64,000 nt of DNA from Actinomycetospora succinea (GCF_004363095.1 NZ_SNYO01000004.1:248001-312000); one strand, 5' to 3'. Counted from the stretch's first letter, positions 23,265 to 31,548 are shown. The notes: generated by a model not told the origin, from the letters alone. Program-made: numbers and translations.

Positions 23265-24737
23265 ATGTCGATCCTCGACGACCTGGGCGCCGCCGACGAG
23301 ATCCTCGGCGGACGGACTCGCCGGCCCGCCCGGGACATCACGATCGCCGAGGCGCCCGCGATCGACGGGCGCCACCCCGACGTCGTCGCCCACCGCGCCC
23401 TGCGCCGCGCGGTCTTCGTCGACGAGCAGGGCCTGTTCCGCGACGACGTCACCGGCGACCTCGACGAGCACGACCACGACCCGCGCGCCGTCGTCCTCGT
23501 CGCCCGCGACGGCGCCGGCGAGGTGCTCGGCGGCGTCCGGCTCGCACCCGCCGACCCGGACGCCGCGCGCCCCGACCTCGGCTGGTGGACGGGCAGCCGG
23601 CTCGTCGTCGCCCCGACGGCCCGGCGTCGCACCGGCGCCCGGGTGGGCGCGGCACTGATCCGCGCCGCCTGCGCCCGCGCCGAGGCCGCCGGCGTCCTGC
23701 GGTTCGAGGCCGACGTGCAGGCCGCCAACGAGACCCTCTTCCGGCGTCTCGGCTGGCAGCGGGTCCGCGACACGACGATCAAGGGCCGCCCGCACGTGCA
23801 CATGCGGTGGCCGGTCGGGCGCTTCGCCGACCTCGTCGCCGCGACCAAGGCCCCGCTCGGCGAGCTCGTCGCCGGGCTGGCCGGGTCGGGGCTCCACGTC
23901 GGCGACGACGGGGCGCCGGTGCCGGGCAGCGATGTCGTCGCGGCCTGCGACGCGATCCTCCCGGCGATGGTCGAGCGCGATCCGGAGTGGGCCGGGTGGT
24001 GCGGGGTGCTCGTCAACGTCAACGACCTCGCGGCCATGGGTGCCGCGCCGACCGCGCTGCTCGACGCCGTCGGCGCGCGCGACGCCTCGTTCGCCCACCG
24101 CGTGCTCACCGGCCTGCGCGCTGCCGCCGCCGCGTACGGCGTCCCGGTGATCGGCGGGCACACCCAGCTCGAGGTGCCCGCCTCGCTCGCCGTCACGGCG
24201 CTGGGCCGCACGTCCTCGCCCGTCCCCGCCGCGGGCGGGCGGGCGGGCATGGCGGTGCGGCTCACCGCCGACCTCGGCGGCACCTGGCGACCCGGCTACA
24301 CCGGCCGGCAGTGGGACTCGACGTCGACGCGCGCGCCCGCCGACCTGCGGGCGATGGTCGCGGCGCTCGGGCCCGACGCGCCCCACCGCCCGGCGGCGGC
24401 CAAGGACGTCTCGATGGCCGGGGTCGTCGGCACGCTCGGGATGCTCGCCGAGGCGTCGGGCACCGGCGCGGTGCTCGACGTCGCCGCCGTGCCCCGTCCG
24501 GCCGGCGCGACCGTCGCCGACTGGCTGACCTGCTTCCCCGGCTTCGCGCTGCTCACCGCCGACGACTCGGGCGCCCCCGCCCCGGCCGCGGGACCGGCGA
24601 CGAGCGCCGTGTGCGGGGAGCTGACCGAGAGCCCCGGGGTGGCCCTGCGCTGGCCCGACGGCGAGCTGACCGAGGCCGTCGCGGGCGGCGTCACGGGACT
24701 GGGCCGGGCCGCGACCGACGAAGGGAACCACCCATGA
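23265..24737 (+). CDS. GNAT acetyltransferase-AIR synthase fusion (NitE-NitF of Nit1C, MSMEG_0567/sll0786-0787 families)
   Basis: A 490-residue two-domain protein. Residues ~25-185 are a GNAT N-acyltransferase (AVFVDEQGLFRDDVTGDLDEHDHDPRAVVLVAR, then TARRRTGARVGAALIRAACARAEAAGVLRFEADVQAANETLFRRLGWQ). Residues ~195-480 are an AIR-synthase/PurM-like ATP-binding domain (WCGVLVNVNDLAAMGAAPTALLDAVG, PVIGGHTQLEVPASLAVTALG, KDVSMAGVVGTLGMLAEASG, ELTEAVAGGVTGLGR). Some Nit1C clusters encode these as separate proteins, here one chain. ATG 23265 lies 5 bp after the nitD stop; its stop overlaps nitC (ATGA). Confidence 0.9.
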   Translation: MSILDDLGAADEILGGRTRRPARDITIAEAPAIDGRHPDVVAHRALRRAVFVDEQGLFRDDVTGDLDEHDHDPRAVVLVARDGAGEVLGGVRLAPADPDAARPDLGWWTGSRLVVAPTARRRTGARVGAALIRAACARAEAAGVLRFEADVQAANETLFRRLGWQRVRDTTIKGRPHVHMRWPVGRFADLVAATKAPLGELVAGLAGSGLHVGDDGAPVPGSDVVAACDAILPAMVERDPEWAGWCGVLVNVNDLAAMGAAPTALLDAVGARDASFAHRVLTGLRAAAAAYGVPVIGGHTQLEVPASLAVTALGRTSSPVPAAGGRAGMAVRLTADLGGTWRPGYTGRQWDSTSTRAPADLRAMVAALGPDAPHRPAAAKDVSMAGVVGTLGMLAEASGTGAVLDVAAVPRPAGATVADWLTCFPGFALLTADDSGAPAPAAGPATSAVCGELTESPGVALRWPDGELTEAVAGGVTGLGRAATDEGNHP

Positions 24738-25618
24738 CCGTCAGGACGTTCGCGGCCGCGGCCGCCGGCTTCGGCCGCGACCTCGACGAGGACTTCGCGA
24801 CGATCGCCACGCTGCTCGGGCAGGCGCGGGCCGCGGGCGCCGACCTGCTCGCGCTGCCCGAGGCCGCGCTCGGCGGGTACCTGTCCTCGTTGCACGACTC
24901 GGGCGGGCGGGGTGAACCCGTGGACGTCCCCCCGGAGCTGGAGGTCGACGGCCCCGAGGTGCGGCGGCTGATCGCGCTGGCCGGCGACACCGTCGTCACC
25001 GCGGGCTTCTGCGAGCGCGGCGACGAGGCGTCGGGCGGGCGGCCGTACAACAGCTGCGTCGCGGTGACCGGCGACGGCGTGCTCGGGCACCACCGCAAGG
25101 TCCACCAGCCGCTGAACGAGAACACCTCGTACGCCGCCGGTGACCGCTTCGCCGCCTTCGACACGCCGATCGGGCGGCTCGGCATGATGATCTGTTACGA
25201 CAAGGCGTTCCCCGAGGCGGCCCGGGCGCTGGCGGTCGACGGGGCGCGGGTCGTGGTGTGCATGTCGGCGTGGCCGGCAGCGCGGACCGACCCGGCGCCG
25301 GTGCTCGCCGACGACCGCTGGACCCGGCGCTTCGACCTCTTCGACCGCGCGCGGGCGTTGGAGAACCAGATCGTCTGGGTCTCGGCGAACCAGGCCGGGA
25401 CGTTCGGCGACATGCGGCTGGTGGCGAGCGCGAAGATCGTCGACCCCGGCGGGGAGGTGCTCGACACCACGGGCACCGAGGCCGGTCTGGCCGTCGCGTC
25501 GGTCGACGTCGACGACGCCGTGGACGCCGCGCGGCGCTTCATGGGGCACCTGCGGGACCGTCGCCCGCGGTCGTACTCGCGGCCGTCGACGCCCCTCGTC
25601 CCGGCGCGGGCCGGCTAG
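24734..25618 (+). CDS. nitC: Nitrilase (NitC of Nit1C)
   Basis: A 294-residue nitrilase-superfamily branch-1 enzyme with an intact catalytic set: Glu43 (LLALPEAALGG), Lys122 (GHHRKVHQP), Glu129 (LNENTSY) and Cys154 (GMMICYDKAFPEAA), followed by VVCMSAWPAA. In Nit1C clusters this nitrilase is required for cyanide assimilation, probably hydrolysing cyanide or a derived nitrile to ammonia. ATG 24734 overlaps the stop of the preceding fusion gene by 4 bp. A second, degenerate copy follows 8 bp downstream. Confidence 0.94.
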   Translation: MTVRTFAAAAAGFGRDLDEDFATIATLLGQARAAGADLLALPEAALGGYLSSLHDSGGRGEPVDVPPELEVDGPEVRRLIALAGDTVVTAGFCERGDEASGGRPYNSCVAVTGDGVLGHHRKVHQPLNENTSYAAGDRFAAFDTPIGRLGMMICYDKAFPEAARALAVDGARVVVCMSAWPAARTDPAPVLADDRWTRRFDLFDRARALENQIVWVSANQAGTFGDMRLVASAKIVDPGGEVLDTTGTEAGLAVASVDVDDAVDAARRFMGHLRDRRPRSYSRPSTPLVPARAG

Positions 25619-25626
25619 GCCGGAGG

Positions 25627-26466
25627 GTGGTCCGCCTCGCCGCTGCCGCGGCCCACTTCACGCGCGACGTCGGGTTCGACCTCGACCGCATCAAGATGAT
25701 CGTCTCGCACGCGCGGGACGCCGGGGTGGCGCTGCTCGCGCTGCCCGACGGGGCGCTCGGCGGGTACCTCACCGACCTGCGCCGTCCCGACGAGGAGTGC
25801 CTGCCGCCGCTGCTCGAGCCGAACGGCGACGAGGTGCGGTCGGTGATCGACATCGCGGGCGAGATGGTGGTGTGCCTGGGGTACAGCGAGCTGGGCTCCG
25901 ACGAGGGTGCTGCTCCGGTGCGCTACGACGCGGCCGTGTGCCTGTCGGGCGACGGCATCCTCGGCCGGCACCGCAAGGTGCACATCCCGGCCGGTGTGGC
26001 GCCGCTGTTCCAGCCCGGCGACGGGTTCGCGGCGTTCGACACCCCGCTCGGGCGGATGGGCCTGCTCATCGACCACGACAAGACGTTCCCGGAGGCGGCG
26101 CGGACGCTCGCGGTCGACGGCGCCGAGACCATCGCCTGCCTGTCCGCGTGGCCGACGTCGCTGACGAACCGGGCGCCGCGGATGGCGCAGGACCGCCAGG
26201 CGCGGCTGTTCGACCTCTACGACCAGGCGCGGGCGGCGGAGAACCAGGTGGTCTGGCTGTCGTCGAACCAGAGCGGGCGGCACGGGGCGCTGCACTTCCT
26301 GGGGCGCGCGAAGATCGTCGGGCCGGGCGGGGAGATCCTCGCGCGGACGTGGTCGAAGGGCGGGCTGGCGGTGGCGGAGGTGGACCTGCCGGGCATCGTC
26401 GGCGCGGCGCGCTCGGTGCTGCACCACCTGTCGGAGCGCCGGCCTTCCACCTACGGGCCGTGGTGA
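25627..26466 (+). CDS. Catalytically degenerate nitrilase paralogue
   Basis: A 279-residue protein that aligns end to end with the preceding nitrilase (LLALPDGALGGYL, GRHRKVHIP, GLLIDHDKTFPEAARTLAVDGAE, CLSAWPTSL). Of the catalytic set only Lys117 remains: Glu becomes Asp41, the nucleophile Cys becomes Asp149, and the second Glu region is unrelated. The frame is intact and well conserved, so it is probably a structural or regulatory partner of NitC rather than a decaying copy. GTG 25627 lies 8 bp after the nitC stop with GGAGG directly against it; the start is less certain than the rest. Confidence 0.85.
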   Translation: MVRLAAAAAHFTRDVGFDLDRIKMIVSHARDAGVALLALPDGALGGYLTDLRRPDEECLPPLLEPNGDEVRSVIDIAGEMVVCLGYSELGSDEGAAPVRYDAAVCLSGDGILGRHRKVHIPAGVAPLFQPGDGFAAFDTPLGRMGLLIDHDKTFPEAARTLAVDGAETIACLSAWPTSLTNRAPRMAQDRQARLFDLYDQARAAENQVVWLSSNQSGRHGALHFLGRAKIVGPGGEILARTWSKGGLAVAEVDLPGIVGAARSVLHHLSERRPSTYGPW

Positions 26467-26467
26467 C

Positions 26468-27562
26468 GTGCGGATCGCCCTGCTGACGTACTCGACGAAG
26501 CCGCGCGGGGGCGTGGTGCACACGCTCGCGCTGGCCGAGGCGTTCGCGCGGGCGGGGCACTCGGTGACGGTCTGGGCGTTGGCCCGGGGTGGCGACACCG
26601 GGTTCTTCCGGTCGGTGTCCGACGGGGTGAGCGTGCGGCTGGTGCCGGTGCCGGAGATCGACGGCGAGTCGGTGGGGGAGCGGATCCTGCGGTCGATCGC
26701 GCTGCTGGCTTCCGAGTTCTCCGGGGAGTACGACGTCGTGCACGCGCAGGACTGCCTGACGGCGAACGCGGTGGGTCGTGCCCGGGGCTACGGCTCGCTG
26801 TGGCGCACGGTGCACCACCTGGACCAGTTCACGACGCCGGAGCTCGCGGCGTGCCACGAGCGGGCCCTCGTGGAGCCGGCCTCGCTGGTGTGCGTGTCGG
26901 AGGCGGTGGCGGGCGAGGTGCGCGCCGGGTGGGGGAGGGCGCCGGCGGTGATCGGGAACGGGGTGGACTCCGCGCGGTTCGCGTCGGCGGCGTCCTCGGG
27001 TGCGGGCGAGCCGTGGCGGGCGCGGTACGGGCGCTACGTGCTCGCCGTCGGGGGGATCGAGCCGCGCAAGGGGACGGTGGAGCTGGTGTCGGCGATGGCG
27101 CGGCTTCCCGGTGCACCGCTGGTGATCGCGGGCGGGGACACGCTGTTCGACTACCGGTCCTACCGCGAGGAGGTCTTCGCGCGGGCGGCGGAGCTGGGCG
27201 TGGAGCCGGTGGTGCTGGGGCCGGTGCCCGACGAGGAGCTCCCAGGGCTCGTCGCGGGCGCGGCGGTGTTCGCGTTCCCGTCGACGAAGGAGGGCTTCGG
27301 GCTCGCGGCGATGGAGGCGCTGGCGGCCGGGGTCCCGCTCGTGACGCGCGATCTCCCGGTGCTGAGCGAGGTGTTCGCGGGCGCGGCGCGCTTCGCCGAC
27401 GGGCCGGAGGGCTTCGCGCGCGAGATCGCCGCGGTGCTCGAGGGGTCGGACGTCGACGCGGCCCACGCGACCGTCGGCCGCGCCCTCGCCGCGGCGCACA
27501 CGTGGGACGCGGCGGCCGACGCGCACCTGGCCCTCTACCGCCGTGGTGCTCCGAGCGACTGA
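26468..27562 (+). CDS. MSMEG_0565 family glycosyltransferase (GT4)
   Basis: A 364-residue GT-B enzyme: N-terminal domain MRIALLTYSTKPRGGVVHTLALAEAFARAGHSVTVWAL; C-terminal nucleotide-sugar domain with LAVGGIEPRKGTVELVSAMA, VLGPVPDEELPGLVAGA and the E-x7-E motif FPSTKEGFGLAAMEALAAGVPLV. This family is a regular member of actinobacterial Nit1C clusters; its acceptor is unknown. GTG starts 1 bp after the upstream stop, so it belongs to the operon. The NitG (MSMEG_0570) and NitH flavoprotein (MSMEG_0569) genes often found in such clusters are absent here. Confidence 0.9.
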   Translation: MRIALLTYSTKPRGGVVHTLALAEAFARAGHSVTVWALARGGDTGFFRSVSDGVSVRLVPVPEIDGESVGERILRSIALLASEFSGEYDVVHAQDCLTANAVGRARGYGSLWRTVHHLDQFTTPELAACHERALVEPASLVCVSEAVAGEVRAGWGRAPAVIGNGVDSARFASAASSGAGEPWRARYGRYVLAVGGIEPRKGTVELVSAMARLPGAPLVIAGGDTLFDYRSYREEVFARAAELGVEPVVLGPVPDEELPGLVAGAAVFAFPSTKEGFGLAAMEALAAGVPLVTRDLPVLSEVFAGAARFADGPEGFAREIAAVLEGSDVDAAHATVGRALAAAHTWDAAADAHLALYRRGAPSD

Positions 27563-27577
27563 AACGGCCGAGGCCCG

Positions 27578-27760
27578 GTGCGAGCGATGCGGCTTTGCTG
27601 GCGTCTGACGCCAGGATCGCCACATGCTCGCTCGCGCGACACGCCGGGGAGCGCGCCGAGGCCCGGGGTGTGTCAGCGTGGCGGCCACCCGCGGCACGAA
27701 GCGAAGCGGAGCTGCCGCGCCGGAGGCGGAACACGGCCGCTGAACGTCAGAAAATCCACC
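27578..27760 (-). repeat. Long inverted repeat, left arm, containing disrupted R1 copy C
   Basis: The outer part (27578-27665) is the reverse complement, with about 90% identity over its best 68 nt, of 28169-28236. It includes the perfect palindrome CTGGCGTC-T-GACGCCAG (27598-27614). The R1 unit follows: GCGTGGCGGCCAC (27676-27688), then 52 bp (27689-27740) in place of the usual 8 bp, then TGAACGTCAGAAAATCC. The 52-bp segment is itself partly palindromic and holds R2 copy 5. The TGA of the ATL gene is in this arm. Confidence 0.8.
27697..27718 (+). repeat. Dispersed purine-rich repeat R2, copy 5 (divergent)
   Basis: CGAAGCGAAGCGGAGCTG matches the R2 core with A in place of two G/C positions. 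It lies inside the extra 52 bp of the left inverted-repeat arm. Confidence 0.45.
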
Positions 27761-28046
27761 CGCTCGCGACGCGATGGTTCGCGAGGACGACGCGACCGTC
27801 GCGGATCTCGACACCTTCGGCGCGCAGGCGGGCGTGCTGCTCGTCGAGGATCTGCGGGGCGCTGGACCCGTTGGCGCGCAGGACGCGGTGCCACGGCAGG
27901 TCCGAGCCGTCCTCGCTCAGCACGCGGCCGACCAGGCGCGCCGACGCCTCGCCCACCTCGGCAGCGACGTCGCCGTACGTCGCCACGCACCCCTCGGGGA
28001 TCGCGGCCACCGCCGCGCGGATCCGCTCGTGCCGGTCCTCGTCCAC
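27747..28046 (-). CDS. Alkyltransferase-like protein (ATL, MGMT DNA-binding domain without catalytic Cys)
   Basis: A 99-residue protein equal to the MGMT C-terminal DNA-binding domain: RIRAAVAAIPEGCVATYGDVAAEVGEASARLVGRVLSEDG, then DLPWHRVLRANGSS. The alkyl-acceptor motif PCHR reads PWHR, which defines ATL proteins; they bind O6-alkylguanine and hand it to nucleotide excision repair without removing the alkyl group. GTG 28046 gives the normal ATL length. The stop codon (27749-27747) falls in the repeat arm at its 3' end, and a matching inverted arm begins 64 bp upstream of the start. Confidence 0.88.
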   Translation of the reverse strand: MDEDRHERIRAAVAAIPEGCVATYGDVAAEVGEASARLVGRVLSEDGSDLPWHRVLRANGSSAPQILDEQHARLRAEGVEIRDGRVVLANHRVASGWIF

Positions 28047-28109
28047 GCCGCTGAGTCCAGCACGAGCGACACCCGGTCCGGGAGCCGGGAGCGCGGTGAT
28101 CGTGGCGGC

Positions 28110-28236
28110 TTTTCTGACGTTCAACGTCAGCATGGCCGCCACGCTGAAACACCCTCGGCTCGCTCCACGGCGTGTCGCGCGAGCGAGGATGTGGCGATTC
28201 TGGTTCCAGACGCCAGCGATGCCGCATCGCTCGCAC
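28110..28236 (+). repeat. Long inverted repeat, right arm, containing R1 copy D
   Basis: TTTTC, TGACGTTCAACGTCA (28115-28129), GCATGGCCGCCACGC (28130-28144), tgaaaCACCC, then an outer extension to the stretch ending GCCGCATCGCTCGCAC that pairs with the left arm. The second palindrome has one mismatch (CA for CG). Together with the left arm it encloses the ATL gene in a 659-bp unit with no transposase. Confidence 0.8.
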
Positions 28237-28302
28237 ACCCCGTGTGCGCCGCCGCCACCCACCTCCACGCCCTTGTCGGGGGGACGTGGTGGAGTGGTGA
28301 GC

Positions 28303-31300
28303 GTGACCGCCTCGCCGAGTGCCGACCGCGCGCCCGAGCTCCGCCGCGCCGCGGCGTGGGTGCCGGGCGAGCTGGTGCTCGACGACGCCGCGCGGCGGGT
28401 CCTCGAGCACGACGCGGGCTTCCTGCGCGTGCTCGGCGGGCCCGGCACCGGCAAGACGACGCTGCTCGCCGAGCGGGTCGCGCGCCTGCTCCACGCCCAG
28501 CCCGACGCCCGTCCCCTCGTGCTCGTCGGCGACCGGCGCGCGGCCGCCGCCCTCCGCGAGCGGATCGCCGCGCGGCGACGGGCCCTCGACGACGCCGACC
28601 GGCCGGCGGGCGCGGTCGCCGAGCCCCTGGTGCGCAGCGTCCACTCGTACGCGTTCGCGGTCCTGCGCCGCCACGCCGAGCGCCGGGGCGAGGCGCCGCC
28701 GCGCCTGCTGCCCGGTGCCCAGCAGGACGCGATGGTGCGCGAGCTGCTCGGCGGCGAGGTCGCGGGCGCCGGCGTCCCGTCGGGCTGGCCTCTGCGCATG
28801 CAGCCCGCCCTGGAGGCGCCCGCGTTCGCCGGCGAGGTGCGCGACCTGCTCCTGCGCGCCGCCGAGCGCGGCCTCGGGCCCAAGGAGCTCGCCGACCTCG
28901 GCAAGCGCCACGGCGTGCCCGCCTGGATCGCGGCCGGGCGCTTCTACCGCACGTACGAGGAGGTCACGCTGCTGCGCGCGGCCGCGGGCTCCGCCAACCC
29001 CCTCGCGAGCGCCCCGCCTCTCGACGCGGCCGAGCTCGTCGCCGCCGTCCTCGACGCCTTCGTCACCGACCCCGACCTCCTCGAGGCCGAGCGCGCCGCG
29101 GTCCGCCACCTCGTCGTCGACGACGTCCAGGACATGGACCCCCAGCAGATCGAGCTCGCCCGCGCGCTCGGTGCCGCCGCCGACGACTGGGTGCTCGCCG
29201 GCGACCCCGACTCGTCGGTCCTCGGCTTCCGCGGCGCCGACCCGGCCCTGCTGCGCGACGCCGACCCCGGCGGCCTCGCCACCGTCGTCCTGCCCGTCGA
29301 CCACCGCAGCCGCCCCGCGCTGCGCGACGCCGTCGCCCGCGTCGTCGCCGCGCTGCCCGGCGCCGGCCCGGGACGCACCCGGCGCGCCCCGCAGGAGGAG
29401 GACGACGAGGACGGCCGCGTCACCGTCGACGTGTACGCCACCGCCGGGCGCCAGGCGGCCGCGGTCGCCGACCGACTGCGCCGCGCCCACCTCACCGACG
29501 GCGTGCCCTGGTCGCGCATGGCTGTCCTCGTGCGCAGCGTGTCGCTGTCCCTGCCGCCGCTGCGCCGCGCGCTGCTCGCCGCCGGCGTCCCGCTCGCCGT
29601 GCCGGCCGACGACACCCCGCTCGCCGCGCTGCCCGCCGTCGCCCCGCTGCTCACCGTTCTGCGCTGCGCCGCCGACCCCCAGCGCCTCGACGCCGACACC
29701 GCGCTCACCCTGCTCGCCTCCCCGCTCGGCGGGGCCGACCCGCTGGCCGTGCGCCGGCTGCGCCGCGGGCTGCTGCGCCGCCACGAGGCCGGCGGCGGCG
29801 CGGCCGACACCCCGAGCGATGCGCTCATCGTCGACGCCCTGCTCGACCACGTGCACCGGGAGAAGAACCCCCTCGCGCTGCTCAGCCCGTCGGAGGCCGC
29901 GCCGCTGGGCCGGGTCGGCGAGCTCCTCACGGCCGCCGCGACGGCCATCGACGCCGGCGCCTCGGTGCCCGACGTGCTCTGGGCGGTGTGGGAGCGCAGC
30001 GGCCTGCAACGGCGCTGGGTGGCGGCCAGCGAGCGCGGCGGGGTCACCGGCGCGCAGGCCGACCGCGACCTCGACGCCGTCGTCGCCCTCGTCGAGCGCG
30101 CCGCCCGGTTCGTCGAGGACCTGCCCGGCGGCACCGTCGCCGGCTTCGTCGCGCAGGCCGACGACCAGCGGATCCGCGCCGACACGCTCGCCCCCCGCGC
30201 CCCCGACGGCGAGGCCGTCGCGGTGCTCACCGCCCACGCCGCGCGCGGGCGCGAGTGGGACGTGGTCGTCGTCCCCGACGTGCAGGAGGGCACCTGGCCC
30301 GACCTGCGACGCCGCGGCACGCTGCTCGGGGTCGAGCGGCTCGTCGACGTCCTCGCCGGCGTCCCCGACGACCCGGCCGTCTCCGCGCAGGCGCCCCTGC
30401 TCGCCGAGGAGCGCCGGCTCTTCGCGGTGGCGCTCTCGCGGGCGCGGCGCGCGGTGCACGTCAGCGCCGTCGAGGCCGAGGACATCACGCCGTCGCGCTT
30501 CCTCGACGACGTCGACGGCGGGCCCGCCACCGACGACCCGGCGGAGGCCAACCGCCCGCGCAGCCGCCCCGGGCGCGCGCTGGTGCTCGCCGAGCTGGTC
30601 GGCGAGCTGCGCCGGGCCGTCACCGATCCCGACGCCGACCCCGCGCAGCGCGAGCGCGCCGCCGACGGCCTCGCCCGCCTCGCCGACGCCGGCGTCCCGG
30701 GCGCCGATCCCGACGAGTGGTACGGCCTGCTCGCGCCGTCCACCGAAGCGCCGCTGCGCCCGCCGGGTCCGGTCGCGGTCAGCCCCAGCGCCGTCGAGAC
30801 GATCCTGACCTGCCCGCTGCGCTGGGCGCTGCAGACCCATGGCGGCGACGACACCGACTCGCTGGCCTCGGTCACCGGCTCGCTCGTCCACGCCCTGGTC
30901 CAGCGCGCCGCCGAGGGCGCCGAGGCCCGCGAGCTCGAGGAGGCGCTCGACGTCGCGTGGGCGTCGGTCGACGCGGGCGCCCCGTGGTTCTCGCGCCGCG
31001 AGCTCGCCAACACCCGCCGCATGCTGGGCAGCTTCCTGACCTGGCGGGAGCAGACGCGCGCCCAGCTCACCGAGGCCGCGGTCGAGCGCGCCCTGGAGGT
31101 CGACGTGGCCGAGGGCGTCCGCGTGCGCGGGCGGGTCGACCGGCTCGAGATCGACACCCGCGGCCGCCCGGTCATCATCGACGTGAAGACGGGCAAGACC
31201 CCGATCTCCAAGGCCGACGCCGAGGCCCACCCGCAGCTCGCGGTCTACCAGCTCGCCACCGCCCTCGGCGCGTTCGCCGAGACCCTCGCCGGTCCCGACC

Positions 31301-31548
31301 ACACCGCGGCGCGCACCGCGCCGGGCGGCGCACGGCTCGTCTACCTCTCCCGCGCCGGCACCGCGGCCAAGGAGCGCGCCCAGGAACCGCTCGACGACGA
31401 GGGCCTGGCCGAGTGGCGCGACCACGTCCGCGCCGCCGCCCGCGCCACCGAGGGCCCGCTGTTCGTCGGCCGCGAGAACGACGCCTGCCCGCGCTGCCCG
31501 GTGCGCACCGCCTGCCCGGTGCACGTCTCGGGGAGGCAGGTCCCGTGA
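28303..31548 (+). CDS. adnA: AdnA-like helicase-nuclease subunit
   Basis: A 1081-residue UvrD/Rep-type motor with a C-terminal RecB-type nuclease. Walker A is GGPGTGKTT (Lys51). The Walker B region reads HLVVDDVQDMDP, with Asp where active SF1 helicases have Glu. The nuclease carries RGRVDRLEID, VIIDVKTGK and QLAVYQLA, and the Fe-S staple is formed by Cys in TCPLRWALQ plus CPRCPVRTACPV near the end. It pairs with AdnB as the actinobacterial end-resecting machine for double-strand breaks. Three in-frame GTGs (28294, 28297, 28303) are possible; GGTGGAG at 28289-28295 suits the last. The stop overlaps adnB by 4 bp. Confidence 0.88.
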   Translation: MTASPSADRAPELRRAAAWVPGELVLDDAARRVLEHDAGFLRVLGGPGTGKTTLLAERVARLLHAQPDARPLVLVGDRRAAAALRERIAARRRALDDADRPAGAVAEPLVRSVHSYAFAVLRRHAERRGEAPPRLLPGAQQDAMVRELLGGEVAGAGVPSGWPLRMQPALEAPAFAGEVRDLLLRAAERGLGPKELADLGKRHGVPAWIAAGRFYRTYEEVTLLRAAAGSANPLASAPPLDAAELVAAVLDAFVTDPDLLEAERAAVRHLVVDDVQDMDPQQIELARALGAAADDWVLAGDPDSSVLGFRGADPALLRDADPGGLATVVLPVDHRSRPALRDAVARVVAALPGAGPGRTRRAPQEEDDEDGRVTVDVYATAGRQAAAVADRLRRAHLTDGVPWSRMAVLVRSVSLSLPPLRRALLAAGVPLAVPADDTPLAALPAVAPLLTVLRCAADPQRLDADTALTLLASPLGGADPLAVRRLRRGLLRRHEAGGGAADTPSDALIVDALLDHVHREKNPLALLSPSEAAPLGRVGELLTAAATAIDAGASVPDVLWAVWERSGLQRRWVAASERGGVTGAQADRDLDAVVALVERAARFVEDLPGGTVAGFVAQADDQRIRADTLAPRAPDGEAVAVLTAHAARGREWDVVVVPDVQEGTWPDLRRRGTLLGVERLVDVLAGVPDDPAVSAQAPLLAEERRLFAVALSRARRAVHVSAVEAEDITPSRFLDDVDGGPATDDPAEANRPRSRPGRALVLAELVGELRRAVTDPDADPAQRERAADGLARLADAGVPGADPDEWYGLLAPSTEAPLRPPGPVAVSPSAVETILTCPLRWALQTHGGDDTDSLASVTGSLVHALVQRAAEGAEARELEEALDVAWASVDAGAPWFSRRELANTRRMLGSFLTWREQTRAQLTEAAVERALEVDVAEGVRVRGRVDRLEIDTRGRPVIIDVKTGKTPISKADAEAHPQLAVYQLATALGAFAETLAGPDHTAARTAPGGARLVYLSRAGTAAKERAQEPLDDEGLAEWRDHVRAAARATEGPLFVGRENDACPRCPVRTACPVHVSGRQVP

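Noticed and set aside
25627..26466. Second nitrilase gene as a decaying pseudogene
   Set aside because: The frame is intact with full length, motifs outside the active site are well kept, and it sits inside a tightly packed operon.
27578..28236. Inverted repeats as a classical insertion sequence
   Set aside because: No transposase frame lies between the arms; the only gene is an ATL protein. No convincing target-site duplication could be seen by eye.
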